From contig OU744448.1 in NCBI GenBank assembly GCA_916610825.1, forward strand, positions 21,493,032-21,557,031: a stretch of 64,000 nt of DNA, read 5' to 3'. Under the pieces are notes generated by a model, which saw only the letters and a list, made by a program, of their open reading frames with translations, was not told where the DNA came from and did not search any database. Source of the DNA: Haliclystus octoradiatus. Taxonomy: Eukaryota > Cnidaria > Staurozoa > Stauromedusae > Haliclystidae. Made by a program: the position numbers and the translations under genes. Positions 19,201-30,500 of this stretch are shown piece by piece (positions within the stretch are counted from its first letter, which is position 1; every line of letters begins with the position of its first letter).

Positions 19201-22200
19201 ATTTCCAGATCGAAAACAAAATTATGCCATTGTTTTTTTCACGTCGGGTACTACTACATATAGGGATGCACCGAAACGTCGTTTCGGCCGTCACCGAAAT
19301 AATACAGTTTCGGTTTTTTTAGCCGAAATTCCGGCCGAAATTTCGGTTTCATTTCGGCCGATTTTTGTCCCCCTGTTTTGAATATTTCAAACTAAATCCA
19401 AGTTAAAATCATTTATGTGTTCTATTGGAATACAAAAAGTTTTTGAAAACAAAGTAAGTAACTTGCAACAGAAGATAAATAATGATGCTTTTCCTGGTGA
19501 TTTTCAGATCATGTGTTTAGATCATGCCATAACGAGCAATTTTATTTCTCCTCGATCTACTCCAGTATTATTTTCTTTTGCCTTGTGAAGAAATCCATTA
19601 TGATTTGAATAACATTTGTTTTCACTGAGAACAATAAATAAACACTTAAATTAATCCACTTGTTTCTTCACATCATTGATTTAACCTTATTGGAGAAAAC
19701 AATGCTCCAAATATTATATATAAGTCAAAAATAAATACATCGGAACATAAATTCACGAAAACAATCATGGCCGAAATTTTTTGAGCACATGGTCAGGTGA
19801 ATTTTTGAAAGCGAGGATGACTTGAAAATGAGGCAAAACTTGATGATGGCTGCGATCAGCGAAAATCCTTGTTATAATCCTATCGAAGACTTTATGATGC
19901 ATTGAAAGAAATATAGTATCGAACATTATCTTTATTTAGATAACCAAATGTGATTATTGGCTACATTTTACTTGTTCTTAAAAACTGGCCGGAATTAACC
20001 GAAACAGCCGAAATTGAAGGCCAAATTTCGGCCGAACCGAAATTTCGGCCAAGAGGCCGAAAAACCGGAAAAATTTCGGCCGAACCGAATTTCGGTGCAT
20101 CCCTAACTACATATATGTAAAGATAGTCTGGTGGTTTATTCCCACTTTAATTATCGAAAGAAAATGCCAATTCATGCACTGATTTGTTTTGCGATTGCTA
20201 CGACATGCATCGTTGTGTCGCGTTTCTAATGTTTGATATTAAAATTCATGTGTTCTCCAATTCCATTCACATCAAGCTTATAGGTAGTCATTGCTAGTTG
20301 ATCATAATTTTACTTTTTCTAACAGATTTATTAAGGTGTAAGTTACATGATTTGAAGCGCCAATAAATACCTCAACCAAAAAAAGTGACATAAAGGTAGT
20401 AAATTCTGTAAATTCTTGAAGAAAAAAAAGTAATTTTGGCTGTAGTTTTAGCCTGTGTGCAGATAGATCTTTTCTTTGTATAGCCTGTCTGCAGATTAGT
20501 GCCGAATTTAGCGTACTGAATGCTTTTTCCATTAACTTTTGGTAGTATGTTGTGATTGGCTAATAAAACATGAGAAAAACTCCAGACAAAGCATTTTAAA
20601 ACAATGAAAATTTAGTAATGATAGGAAACCACACAAAATAAATATTTATTCAATATGAATTCAGTACAAACAGCTAGTAGGCGATACTTGGCGCTAATAC
20701 GCAGACGGACTATATGAAGGACAAGTCTGTCTACACGCAGGATATAGAGATGTACAATTATCTGCATTCTGATGCCAGGAAACACTTCAATTATGAAAAC
20801 AAACCTTGTATTTCTTCTTCAGTCGTAAGACTTCTGGTAGGTTAACAATTGAACCTTCCATGCTGTAAATCCCTTCAATAACAACAATAATTTTCTTCCA
20901 AGGTCGATGTGTTCTAGGTTGTCCTTGCACAATCACCTCGCGAATCTTCTTTTCTAAATTGTCCATGTCTATTAAAATTGAAAATTCAGACAGTCATATA
21001 TCACTAAAACATGATGTGATAATCCTAGGTAGGCTATAATACATACTTGTAAAGTGTGGTTATATGATATTACTATTTAGAACAATTTGAATAAGGTTTT
21101 GCCACAATTAATTATTGCAATCTGATTGGTTAACACCCATAACACCATATCCCTATATCTGATTATCTGAGCTGGAGCTCCTTGCTTTCAAGAAATTTAT
21201 GAAAATGGCAAACAACTGATATAGTTTAATCACAACAAAAGCAATAACAAAAGCATTTTCTAACAAGTAACCAAGAGCAAATACATTGAATTTTCGTATA
21301 ATAATATCAGATGAAATTGTAATGAGTTTTGTGTATTATCTCAGCATGTTTGTTCAAAAGATATCACAAGCCTTGCAAAAGAAATATCCAAGCCAGCAAG
21401 CAAACAAGTTTACAATTTATCGAAATATTTGCACAAATTAGTAATTCAAAAACCATTTGCCCAACTTTTACTGCATTGACATTTATGGAAACGTAAGCAG
21501 CTCATTTTATTACTCATCTCCTTTCCTATAGTGACTAACTTTCGCAAGTATAGGCTACCTGGTAACAGACATAAATTCTTTGAATAGAAATAGAAAGTTT
21601 TAATTACCAATGGTAACATTGAACAGAAGACGCTAAAATTCTCAAATAATTAAATCATTCCTCCAAATAAAGTTAGCAACGTTTTACACCACAAAAGTAT
21701 AACATAAGAATTCATTGAGCAGTCAATACAGTTTGGAATTGACCGCTGTTGGACAAATTTTACCAAAAAAATTACTCTATTTTGTTAGATTCCGTATGTT
21801 GTTAGATTCCCCGTTCATCGTAACTAATGCCTAATATTTCACACTTAAATCTAGATGTATTTGTAGATTAATTGCAATGAAAAAATTATGATCATCTTTT
21901 GATTAAATTGAATTGCATTGAGTTCTCCTTACCATTGTGTTTGAAAACAAACACTTTTGCACCAGACAATCGGGATCCTAAGACAAGTGATGCATGATTC
22001 AATTCATCACTAATCAAACAACATCCTTTTCCTACTAAACTTGGCATACACGTTGAATTGGTAGCAAAACCCATTCCCAGGCATATCGATGATTCTTTAC
22101 CAACAAAGTCAGCTACGAGAGTCTCAAGTTGTTCATGTAGATCAGTTGTTCCTAAAGAAAGAAAGAAACAAAATTTACATCAAACCAATCAAGTCCAGTA

Positions 22201-25200
22201 TTTTCTATTCCAATTCAGAAGGCACTAGTCAGTAGTCACTCTTCCTCGATTATTTTGTTAAAATAGCAGGGTATCACAAAGGGTTAAATAGTCTTCCAGA
22301 AAACTCTTATGTCAGATAAAAAACCTTCTGGGATTAAACCAAAAATGCTTCATAATTTTTAAGAAATGCTGATATTCTGAAAGTTGACTTGCTTTGCAGC
22401 AAGATTAACAGGGCTGCTATTCCATTATCTTTTCAACCATTTGACCTTGCTTAGAATAGTGAAAAGTTATTATAAATTATGGTACAGAAACGGCAAAACA
22501 AAATAGTTTTAATGAAGAAAAGGATACTTGACACTTTTGACAGTTACTGTGTCTTTATAATCTTTCAAAATCTTTTTAAATACTTCGAAACCATCATGCG
22601 TACAATATAAGAAAACCTCTATTTTTTCGTAAATCCTTTTTCTTCGATCGAAAAGAAAATAGCAATTATGAAAAATAGCTCCGCTACGCTCGGACTCATG
22701 GTGAATAATTTAATAATCAAAATAAACCAATGGAAATCAAATTCAATAGAATATCAAATCAATCAAATCATCATGCAAAGAAAAATCAAATCAAATCAAA
22801 TTCAAAAAAGTAAATCAATCCAATTGAATGATATAAAAATCAGATCAAATAAAAAAATCAACTTCAATCAAATAAAATAAATTATAACAATATCCAAATA
22901 ACATAAAGAAAAATATATCCAAATAATAAATCAAAGTAAAAAGAAAAAAAAACGTTAGGCAGACCAATGGGATTGAACCCCAGACCCCGCACACCTAATG
23001 CAAACGCTTCACCACTAGACCATACCAAGATAACAACAAATGAAGTGATTTTCACTACTTACAATACAAGTGCGAGTTGTAAATGACGTGCGAAATTGTC
23101 TCTTCTTAAGGTGATGTCGCAGCAGAATTAAAACATTTTAATAAAACAAATAAAACCATGACGACTGGCTTAGCAGTTTGATGTAATAAATAACTTCAGA
23201 AAACAATACAAACAATAAATATATAATACTGTCTTGTCTAAGCCCCCAACCAAATGATGAATTGTCGGTTCAAAAGTTCTTATGGTCAAAACACAACAAC
23301 AATTATCTTCGAAGTTTCACCTCAAATAGTGATGTTACAGAACGATTAAAATATTTCATTAACCATTTCAAATGACGAGAAGAAGAAAACAATCATGTGT
23401 TCTACCAATGAAGAGATAATCACGATGTAAACTGATCCAGGAGTATTAGAAAACATTTCATTTAATAATGCAATTGTAATCTCGCTAAGCTGCGAGTCGG
23501 CCATCATGGCGGGCAATGGAAAAAAAATTTTGTCAAAAAAATTTGGCTAAAAATTTGGAATAATCACACAGCATGCCCATTGTATTTTTAACAATAAAAT
23601 GGTGTTTCTTGCGCAATCGTTTTTTGTTCGACCTTTGTTAGCACGCAAAGCAGTGTGTTGAACGTTATTTCAAAAGAACAATAGATTTAGTCAAAAATGA
23701 AATGAAAACGTTTCCACCATGACAGCATAGACTCAAGGTCACTTACGTAGCCATGAGTCAAAAATCGAAACAAGATTTGTCTACCACTAACTTGTGAATT
23801 GAGGCAGTTTTAATTGTCTACGAACAATGAACCATTGATTTTGTAAACAATAGGATTATTGTAATACTATTCAAATACTAAAAATCTCAGAATTCAAATA
23901 TTCAAATAGCGATTTTGGAGTCCTACAGCATCCCCCTAATTTGATTACACAAATTCCAAACATAGAAAGTACGAAATAAAAAAATCATAACAGTCTATCT
24001 CATAGTTCAAAGACCTTCCAAATGTGTGACAAAATGGATCCCGCACTTTGAGACAGCCTGAGTTGGCTAGGCCTAATCAATTGTGCTTCCAATTCAGTAT
24101 CACTGTGCATAGCAACTCAATTTATATTACTTATTCAAGTCAGAGGGTTTCCTAGAATGTTTTCTGCATGTGGTTTTTCTCGCTTAGGCGATAATCCATA
24201 GAAATTACAAGAGTTCTCCTGCTCTACACTCTACACATGGGTAAACAGTATAAAAATCTCGACAAATCCATGGGAAAATCACATCAATAATATTTTCTTC
24301 TTGAAAATCTGTACCTTTTGACCGAGGCTTGGTGTTCTTCATTTATTTACGCTCTGAACCTGAAATTATCTCTGGAAGTATTTGTTTCATTCAATCCCTT
24401 ATTGAGTATAGTGACAGTGAAAAAGTTTCTGTATTCTGACTACAACACGAAACAGTCACAATACTAACAGATCATCTGACTACATACAAAAAGTTGAAAT
24501 AATACTATATCATGATTGTGACTCAGGCTCTCAGCGTTCTTCTAACTTCTGTAACAAATTTATTATAATAAGTGTATTGATAAAATCAAAATATGATTAG
24601 TTCATGATAAGAATGTAGAATCAACATAAATCCTAGAATAGACCAGCAAAGCACCTACCAAATTCTCTTATTGATGAGCAAGCAGCGGAACCATACTTTT
24701 TAACTGCATTTTCAGCGGCATCAGTACAGACACCTTTGCATTCACCAAAACCAAGATAATTATATGATCCCATATTAATAGCTTTAATTGATTTTCCAGT
24801 AAAATTGAAATTCCAATTATAATCATCACTGACACGTTCCATTAATTCAATTTCAGCACCAGGTACGCTACAGATCGGTCTGTTCCAACAATCTCTAATT
24901 CGAGTGTAAAGATTTCTTGTATACATACTCTCAAAGTCAGCATAAAGGGGAACAAATCCCTACAAAACAAAACCAAAACAAACCACTTTACTTTATTATT
25001 GCTTTTACTAGCAAATGAAATTTCTCTTCTACATCTTCATTCTCGTAAGTCTATGGGGGCATATAGTGTTGTGGGGGGGTGGGTAATAGGATATGTGGAT
25101 ATATACATGAAGTAGTCCCCGCAAATAACAATAAAATAGGTGGCACAATAACATTTGATTTATAGTCAGTAGTCTGGCTACGTTTGGTAAATATTTATTA

Positions 25201-26152
25201 ATTGAGTTTGACTCTAATATGCATGCCCACATCATTTCAGCCAAATTTTAGTCAGTTGTCAGTGGTTTATTTTCCTTTTTTCAAAAATACAACGGTGTCT
25301 ACCTACAAAACGCGGAGCTACTTTAGTCTTCTATGGGAATTGCGAGACTCTTTGAATCAAGTGGGCGGCGTTCATGTTTTCTGCGAAAGACAAATTTGAC
25401 AGATAGCAGACCCTAAATTTACAACTAATTTCCAAGCATTTTCAGGGTAAACAGTAATTTTGACACAAAATTAGCTTATATATTGATATCGTGACCTAAT
25501 TCATGACAATTAAAAGCCAACGCCTCTTCAAATGGTGTCAAACAATTATCACGTTGGGTCAAAACAATGAGAAACTATAAAGTTTGAATATACGTTCACG
25601 GTTCTCTCATGATACTCTGGATCGATCTCAACGATTGTAATTCGAAATTAGCACTGATCAGTATAGCTAATGAAATAAAATTATTAAAAATAAGTTGAAA
25701 ATCTGAGCTACACATTAAATAATGCTTGAGGAATTTGAAGCAGAAAGAGATTAACACATCGCGCTGTGGACTCTTGGCTTAGGAAATTCGATCAGGTATA
25801 ACGATGTAACTTGTGATGGGTAAATTTAGTCCTATAAAATTTCAATAAAATATGGCATCTTTAGAAGCATCCAGATGTGGTATTAAACTACCTTGTTCCC
25901 CTTCTCCTTGGCAGCTTTGGACTTTTCAATACCATATAGCCTTAAAAAATCTCTAATGTAAGCAAAGACAACCAGCACGCCATAGCCGATGTATGTTATG
26001 ACAGCAACTAGCAACGGTGTCTCCTCAAAATGTTCTGCTTTGGATGGTTTTTCAACCGTTCCATTACCATTAGAGTGTACTATGTGCTTTTCATTGGATA
26101 TATGTCCATTTTTCTGCATAATAAGTGGATTCCTTTCGTCTAAAACACCCAT
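13252..26152 (-). CDS. SPTLC2: Serine palmitoyltransferase subunit 2, eight exons
   Basis: SPTLC2 is the PLP-binding subunit of serine palmitoyltransferase, the ER enzyme that joins serine and palmitoyl-CoA in the first step of sphingolipid synthesis, as a dimer with SPTLC1. Exons in transcript order: 25892-26152, 24659-24959, 21933-22151, 20805-20968, 15787-15948, 15056-15318, 14335-14464 and 13252-13350. Phases join to 532 residues, against 562 in human. Exon 1 has the membrane segment [20 protein letters not shown] after the conserved FEETP. Exon 2 has [10 protein letters not shown]. Exon 4 has [11 protein letters not shown]. Exon 5 has [12 protein letters not shown] and [13 protein letters not shown], with the Schiff-base lysine at about 356. 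Exon 7 has [15 protein letters not shown]. All key residues are present. The 4.8 kb fourth intron contains a nest of transposons. Confidence 0.96.
14817..15000. mobile_element. TTCATGAA-word MITE with CCCCTG/CAGGGG ends
   Basis: A 184 bp element in an SPTLC2 intron. The ends CCCCTGCAAAAAACAG and CTGTTTTTCTCAGGGG are imperfect inverted repeats. The interior has about eight variants of GTTCATGAAC. It is the cleanest member of the family and its right end lies 55 bases from the exon 15056-15318. No ORF is present. Confidence 0.7.
15470..15595. repeat. Diverged copy of the SPTLC2-intron inverted repeat
   Basis: It shares order and spacing with 19090-19235 (a CTAGATC word, a pyrimidine-rich run with TCTCA-CGA, a GAAATTA word and TATGCCATTGT) but at clearly lower identity. 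It is an older member of the family. Confidence 0.4.
16250..16540 (-). repeat. Left arm of a long inverted repeat in SPTLC2 intron 4
   Basis: It matches the reverse complement of 19000-20145 (with the MITE there removed). Landmarks are AAAGTGGGAATAAACC, CGATCTGGAAATTATTTCTT and ATGACGACAAA-TCACAAGTCGTGTGG. The best-matched core is about 16253-16460, with weaker similarity further in. Confidence 0.65.
17518..17830 (-). mobile_element. Fragment of a non-LTR retrotransposon (LINE), region after the reverse transcriptase
   Basis: The minus-strand ORF of 96 residues reads [18 protein letters not shown], then [20 protein letters not shown], then [21 protein letters not shown]. This is the pattern of the segment that follows the reverse transcriptase core in RTE/CR1/Jockey-like LINEs (R-ALAW, LF-A-V---LLYG-E-, R-LRR-LGI-W). 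No catalytic core is nearby and a stop codon lies just upstream in frame, so it is a dead truncated copy. It lies between the arms of the inverted repeat in SPTLC2 intron 4. Confidence 0.75.
18028..18125 (+). repeat. Repeat related to the 39.7-40.0 kb tandem unit
   Basis: It shares GGTAAACCTGCCAAAC, ACATGAC and ATTCATGTT-GTT-GATGTT with the two units at 39743-40026, then a weaker TTCGTTTGAGCC-like segment. Confidence 0.5.
19000..20145 (+). repeat. Right arm of the long inverted repeat, interrupted by a hAT MITE
   Basis: Reverse-complement partner of 16250-16540. The repeat sequence runs to 19260, is interrupted by the MITE 19261-20105, and resumes at 20106 with the 8 bp duplication. The two arms may be the ends of one element of about 3.9 kb or two opposed copies of a dispersed repeat. 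Confidence 0.6.
19261..20105. mobile_element. hAT-type MITE, 845 bp, with 8 bp target duplication
   Basis: Perfect 16 bp terminal inverted repeats TAGGGATGCACCGAAA. The exact 8 bp duplication ACTACATA is at 19253-19260 and 20106-20113, as hAT transposases make. Subterminal regions on both sides are dense in TTTCGGCCGAAA-like palindromes. The centre is AT-rich with no transposase ORF, so it is non-autonomous. It was inserted into the older repeat arm 19000-20145. Confidence 0.9.
20440..20750. repeat. Foldback repeat with GTCCGTCTGC arms
   Basis: The left part contains GTATAGCCTGTCTGCAGATT-GTGCC. The right part contains GGCGCTAATACGCAGACGG, its approximate reverse complement. The left arm and its interior also match 43300-43425 (CTTTTCTTTGTATAG-C-GTCTGC, then TGATTG-C-AATAAAA-TG). 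It lies 55 bases past an SPTLC2 exon end. Confidence 0.5.
22730..22905. repeat. Degenerate AATCA-type low-complexity tract
   Basis: AATCAAATC-like pentamers recur for about 170 bases. The ORF across it is simple sequence. On the minus strand it lies downstream of the tRNA-like sequence at 22953-23026 and may be its tail. Confidence 0.55.
22953..23026 (-). repeat. tRNA-like sequence, probably the head of a SINE
   Basis: The minus strand reads TGGTCTAGTGGTGAAGC (A-box-like) and, about 35 bases on, GGGGTTCAATCCCA (B-box and T-arm-like). The expected 7 bp acceptor stem does not pair, so a working tRNA is unlikely. With the TTGAT-rich tract downstream it fits a tRNA-derived SINE in SPTLC2 intron 2. 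Confidence 0.55.
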
Positions 26153-27551
26153 GTTATGTCAGTATTTTGGCTGACCGTGCAGCAATTTGGACGTGCGCTT
26201 GCTCAAGAGACCGAAAGCAGTTCAAACAACAACCTCGTACCAGATCCCAAAAAAACATTTACGCAACTTGGATGTTGAACCTTGCACCGACAAACTTACG
26301 ACTCGACCGATACGACTGTAGTTACCATGGGTGTGGCTAATGAGGGGCAAATTATATCTTATCCAACAAGGTATAACGCCTCTGGCACCATTGAAAAATA
26401 ACTAGATGAATTTTTTTTAGAAGCATCAAGACTCAGGATATAAGGTTTATTTTATGATTAGAAAATGTACCAGGACGGAGCTGTAAATGACACGGCGAAC
26501 GTTTACAGCAGTAGATTTGCCCTCGAAACTATGGAAACGAGTGGGTTCATCAGAAATGAGAATCCAGCAATCGAATTTTTGACAGGATATGGACATTTTT
26601 TGCATTTCTAAACTTACCATGGGGTCTATGAGCAATCAACGCTACGCTGCCCACCTTCATGGGTATAACACACCTATTGAGTCTATTCCCTAATAATCTC
26701 AATCCGAATCTTCGATTTCAGTTCCAAAAACAAGGGTTGTTCAAAGGTTTAATCCGAAGATACAATAATGGATGTGAATTCAGAATAACTGTAGCTTTAA
26801 AATGCATATACTCATTAGTCAAATGATGCGCGTTGCGGAATATAATGGAGAAGATTAGTGGGTCCTGTTTCCATGATTTCCGTGCCAACGAGAGCGGTGA
26901 AGGTGTTCGATTGCGCGATCACCGTGGACGTGCATGGACATAAATAGTAGTATGCAGTAGTATTAACAATACAATTCAAAATCAAAGCATTTTTCGTCTT
27001 TCGCTATAAAGATAAAATGACTTCGTTATAGCGAGTAGCTACAAATAAAACACAACTGCCTCTCTGTCGGATTTAGAAGTCTAGATTGTGATTCAATACT
27101 TACGCTACAAAAGTCAGACAACGAGAACTGATAACACAGCAAAGCTTCAATGGAAATTCAGATTTCAATTCAAATAACGTTTAATGATATGTCTGCGTAT
27201 AATTATTTATATTAATACATATAAACCCTCTCATCTTTGAAAATGGTGTAGATAAGATATGTCTCAGATTTGGCATGATATCAGCTATCTATCAATCAGA
27301 CCTTTATAATAATTACAAATAATACCATTCTATCAATATAATCTAATTTATTTCTACAGGACCTATTTACAAAATTAGAATAATACTTTTCTTTCTGTCT
27401 TGTACTGATATCAAATATCTTATCTTTTGATGATAATTTCAAAAAATTTAGTTGTCATGACAACAATATTGCAACATGTATACACTTAGTTGCATTTAAA
27501 TATGATTTGGGAGCATTCTATTCTAATGTATTGTTAAAATGATTGTTGATG
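26153..27551. other. Spacer between SPTLC2 start and TRIP11 end
   Basis: No gene was seen. The left part should hold the SPTLC2 promoter and 5' UTR and the right part the TRIP11 3' UTR. The two genes are on the same strand. Confidence 0.45.
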
Positions 27552-30500
27552 TTAGCTTAGCATTGATTGTAAAGCAGAATTTGCTGTTGACGTGTGTACC
27601 CGAGGGATATCTTGACCGGGAGCTGGAAATAGCACAGGCATTCTGAAACAGATTACAAAATAAGCAGGTTGGAATCTGATTGATGAATTAATCCTGAATC
27701 TAGATTGAAACAAATTACAGACATAAAAGCGGAGATGTTGAAAATGAACTGAAATTAAGGTTAACTGTAGATCATTTATCATTGAATTTCAAATTGAGAG
27801 AAATATCTAGACTTAACCCACTCTACCCACTACAAGACTAAACAATTCAGATCTGAAATTACTCTGCATGATTGCTTTTGAGTGTTTTTTAATCTCAAGA
27901 GTCGATGCATCTAACTAAATAAGTAACTACAGTGGTAGCTACCTCATGTTTGGGTATTAAATTTGTATAATATGGCTTCAGGCATGATAGAGGTTATCAG
28001 AGTGGGTGCGCTTCTTATTCTGGAAAAGCACTTCTGGGATGCCCTTCTTATTCGCATCAATCTAACAGGTCACCATTTTGGGTGTGCGAATGTGCGTGCA
28101 GTAAGTTTTACATTTTTAATCACGGGATAAGCAATCAGGCTGCACTATCAATTTTGAAATCTGAAAATCTACTGAAAACACACTGAAAACATGATGAAGG
28201 TGCATTTCAGTAGCTTTTCAGTAGAATGAGAAAAATTTAGATTCAAGTTCCTGAGAGAGTTTTAGTATGGTTTCAGTACTCAATCCCATTCCAGTATGTT
28301 TTCAGTAGTGTTTCAGCAGCTTTTCAGTCGTGATTCAGTATATCTAAGATTCATAGCGTTATTTGCTTCTGCTGATATATTTAAGAACGTAGCATCGCAA
28401 AACCTTCACGTAAATCCCTGTTCAGATAAACACCCCTGTTTATTAGAGACCACTATTTTATCATATTGCATCAACATGTAAGAAAGTAATTTTTGAATTT
28501 GGATTCATATCATCAAAGATATTTTATGTAAAAAGTATGTGTCGTTAATTAAGTGGCATACGTAGAGGGTAAACCAAACAACATAGATATATAGAATTAT
28601 TGCTTACCTCTGACCACCTTGACCAGATAACGAAGTAGCAGATGCACCATTAACACTTTGATTATGTGAAGAGGCGTTATGTAGACTGAACGAAGGGATC
28701 ATAGGAGGGCGTGATGAAGGTGTTACCATTGAAGCACTGATTAGTGGATTGCTTTTGTTCTGCTTTGGTACAGTTGATGAGTTGATTGATTCATGCTCAA
28801 GAAAGCTAACAAACATCTCTGAGAATGACTAAACAGAAAAAAAATAGTAACTACAGTGAAACCTGTATATAATGGCCAGCTACGAGAGGTAGATAAATTG
28901 ACCGCTATAAACAGGTGGCCTTTATATACAGGTTTGATTCAATAGAAAATGCTATTTTAGACATTGGAAGAGTGAGCACTATAGACAGGTGGCCGCTGTA
29001 TAGAGGTGACCGCTATAACAGGTTTGACTGTACATGAATAAGCAAGCTGATCCAAATCTGCAAATGCGAAAGTAAGTTTACGTGGTCCAGATTATCAGTC
29101 AAATTCCAGCGCAGGAAACTCATTGGTAATAAACTATACATGTGGATTAATTAATGGCTAATTAAATTGCAAACTGTAGGTGCAGCATAACAATGTAAGT
29201 ATATTATAGTTTGATTTTAGGTTTAAAGTATACATTGGAGGTGTATTTAAATTGGCATGTGTGATACATTCAGTACAAAGATTGCATAAACATTATTACA
29301 AGCTAATTAACGTTACAACATAATATAGTATTATAAATATTCATGAATTTCAGTAAATCAATTCAGATTTGCAAACAAGTTTCAAAATGCATGGAAATAA
29401 TTTAGAAAGTTATAACATAGTATTAAAAATATTCATGCATTCCAGTGAATCAATTCAGATTTGCAAACAAGTTTCAAAATGCATGGAAATAATTTAGAAA
29501 GTTTACCTGATTCTGAGGATCTAATATTGAATCATTACCACGTGACTGTCTATTGTTTGGTTGACTTCCGCGTGACAGTATTCCTGAAATCCAACCACCA
29601 GCAAGACTTGAAGGTGGAGCACCAGAGCCAATCTGAAGAACACAAGCAGAAGTAATGCATAGATTCTCCACACAGCCTCGACTTCAACTGTACATCAGCG
29701 GGGAGGAGAAACAATAGGAAAGAAGCGGGAAAAGGTGCCTTCGGTAGGGCAAATAGTGGTATGGGTGGTACGGTGTTACATTTTAAAACTCTATATGCTA
29801 TACAAATTAAACATTGTCAATTAATGTAGAACATAGATAATAATAACAATCTAATTTATGATATTGTTCAATGTCAATCAAAATTTGATAATCAAGGTTT
29901 ATCGATAATTAGTGAATGACTGAGGAGCCAATCAGAATGCAGATCATCAAACATTACGTTATTCTGATTCTACTAATAGCATATAATACAGACAATAGCA
30001 TGATGGTGATGGATAATCACTCTTAGTCTGATGGAAAGGACTTGGGCATTTTAAAAATACAAAACTTACAGAATGTATTTCATCAGTGGAGAAACCAACC
30101 AGACTGCCAATGACACGTACAACATCACTCCTTTTCGTCTCAGGTGCATGGAAATAACCAATTAATAAATTCTTTATAAGCGGTCTGAAAAAGTATGAAC
30201 AAAATTTTGATCATTAACTTGGTATAATAAATCGGTTAAAGCCCTATTTCACACATGGAATCCATAACGGTGACGTTTGTGGTATAATGTACATTATAAT
30301 GCCATGGATTTGTAAACTTGGAATCCTGAAATCTAAATAAAGTCATTTGAGGAAAAAACAAACAAATTCCTGTAAAACTATTGATAATTGCGGAAATATA
30401 GTCACGTCCTATAATCTTACATGAAGGAATCGATTGATACAGTGAAACCCGTTTATAAAAGCTGGCAATTAAATGAAGGTGATCTCTGTAGACGTGGTCT

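Noticed and set aside
22953-23026. Functional tRNA gene on the minus strand
   Set aside because: No matching 7 bp acceptor stem; a TTGAT-rich tract follows directly.
29700-29775. Further SINE copy suggested by GGTGCCTTCGGTAGGGC
   Set aside because: Only about 17 bases match the SINE and the flanks differ, so it was not called.
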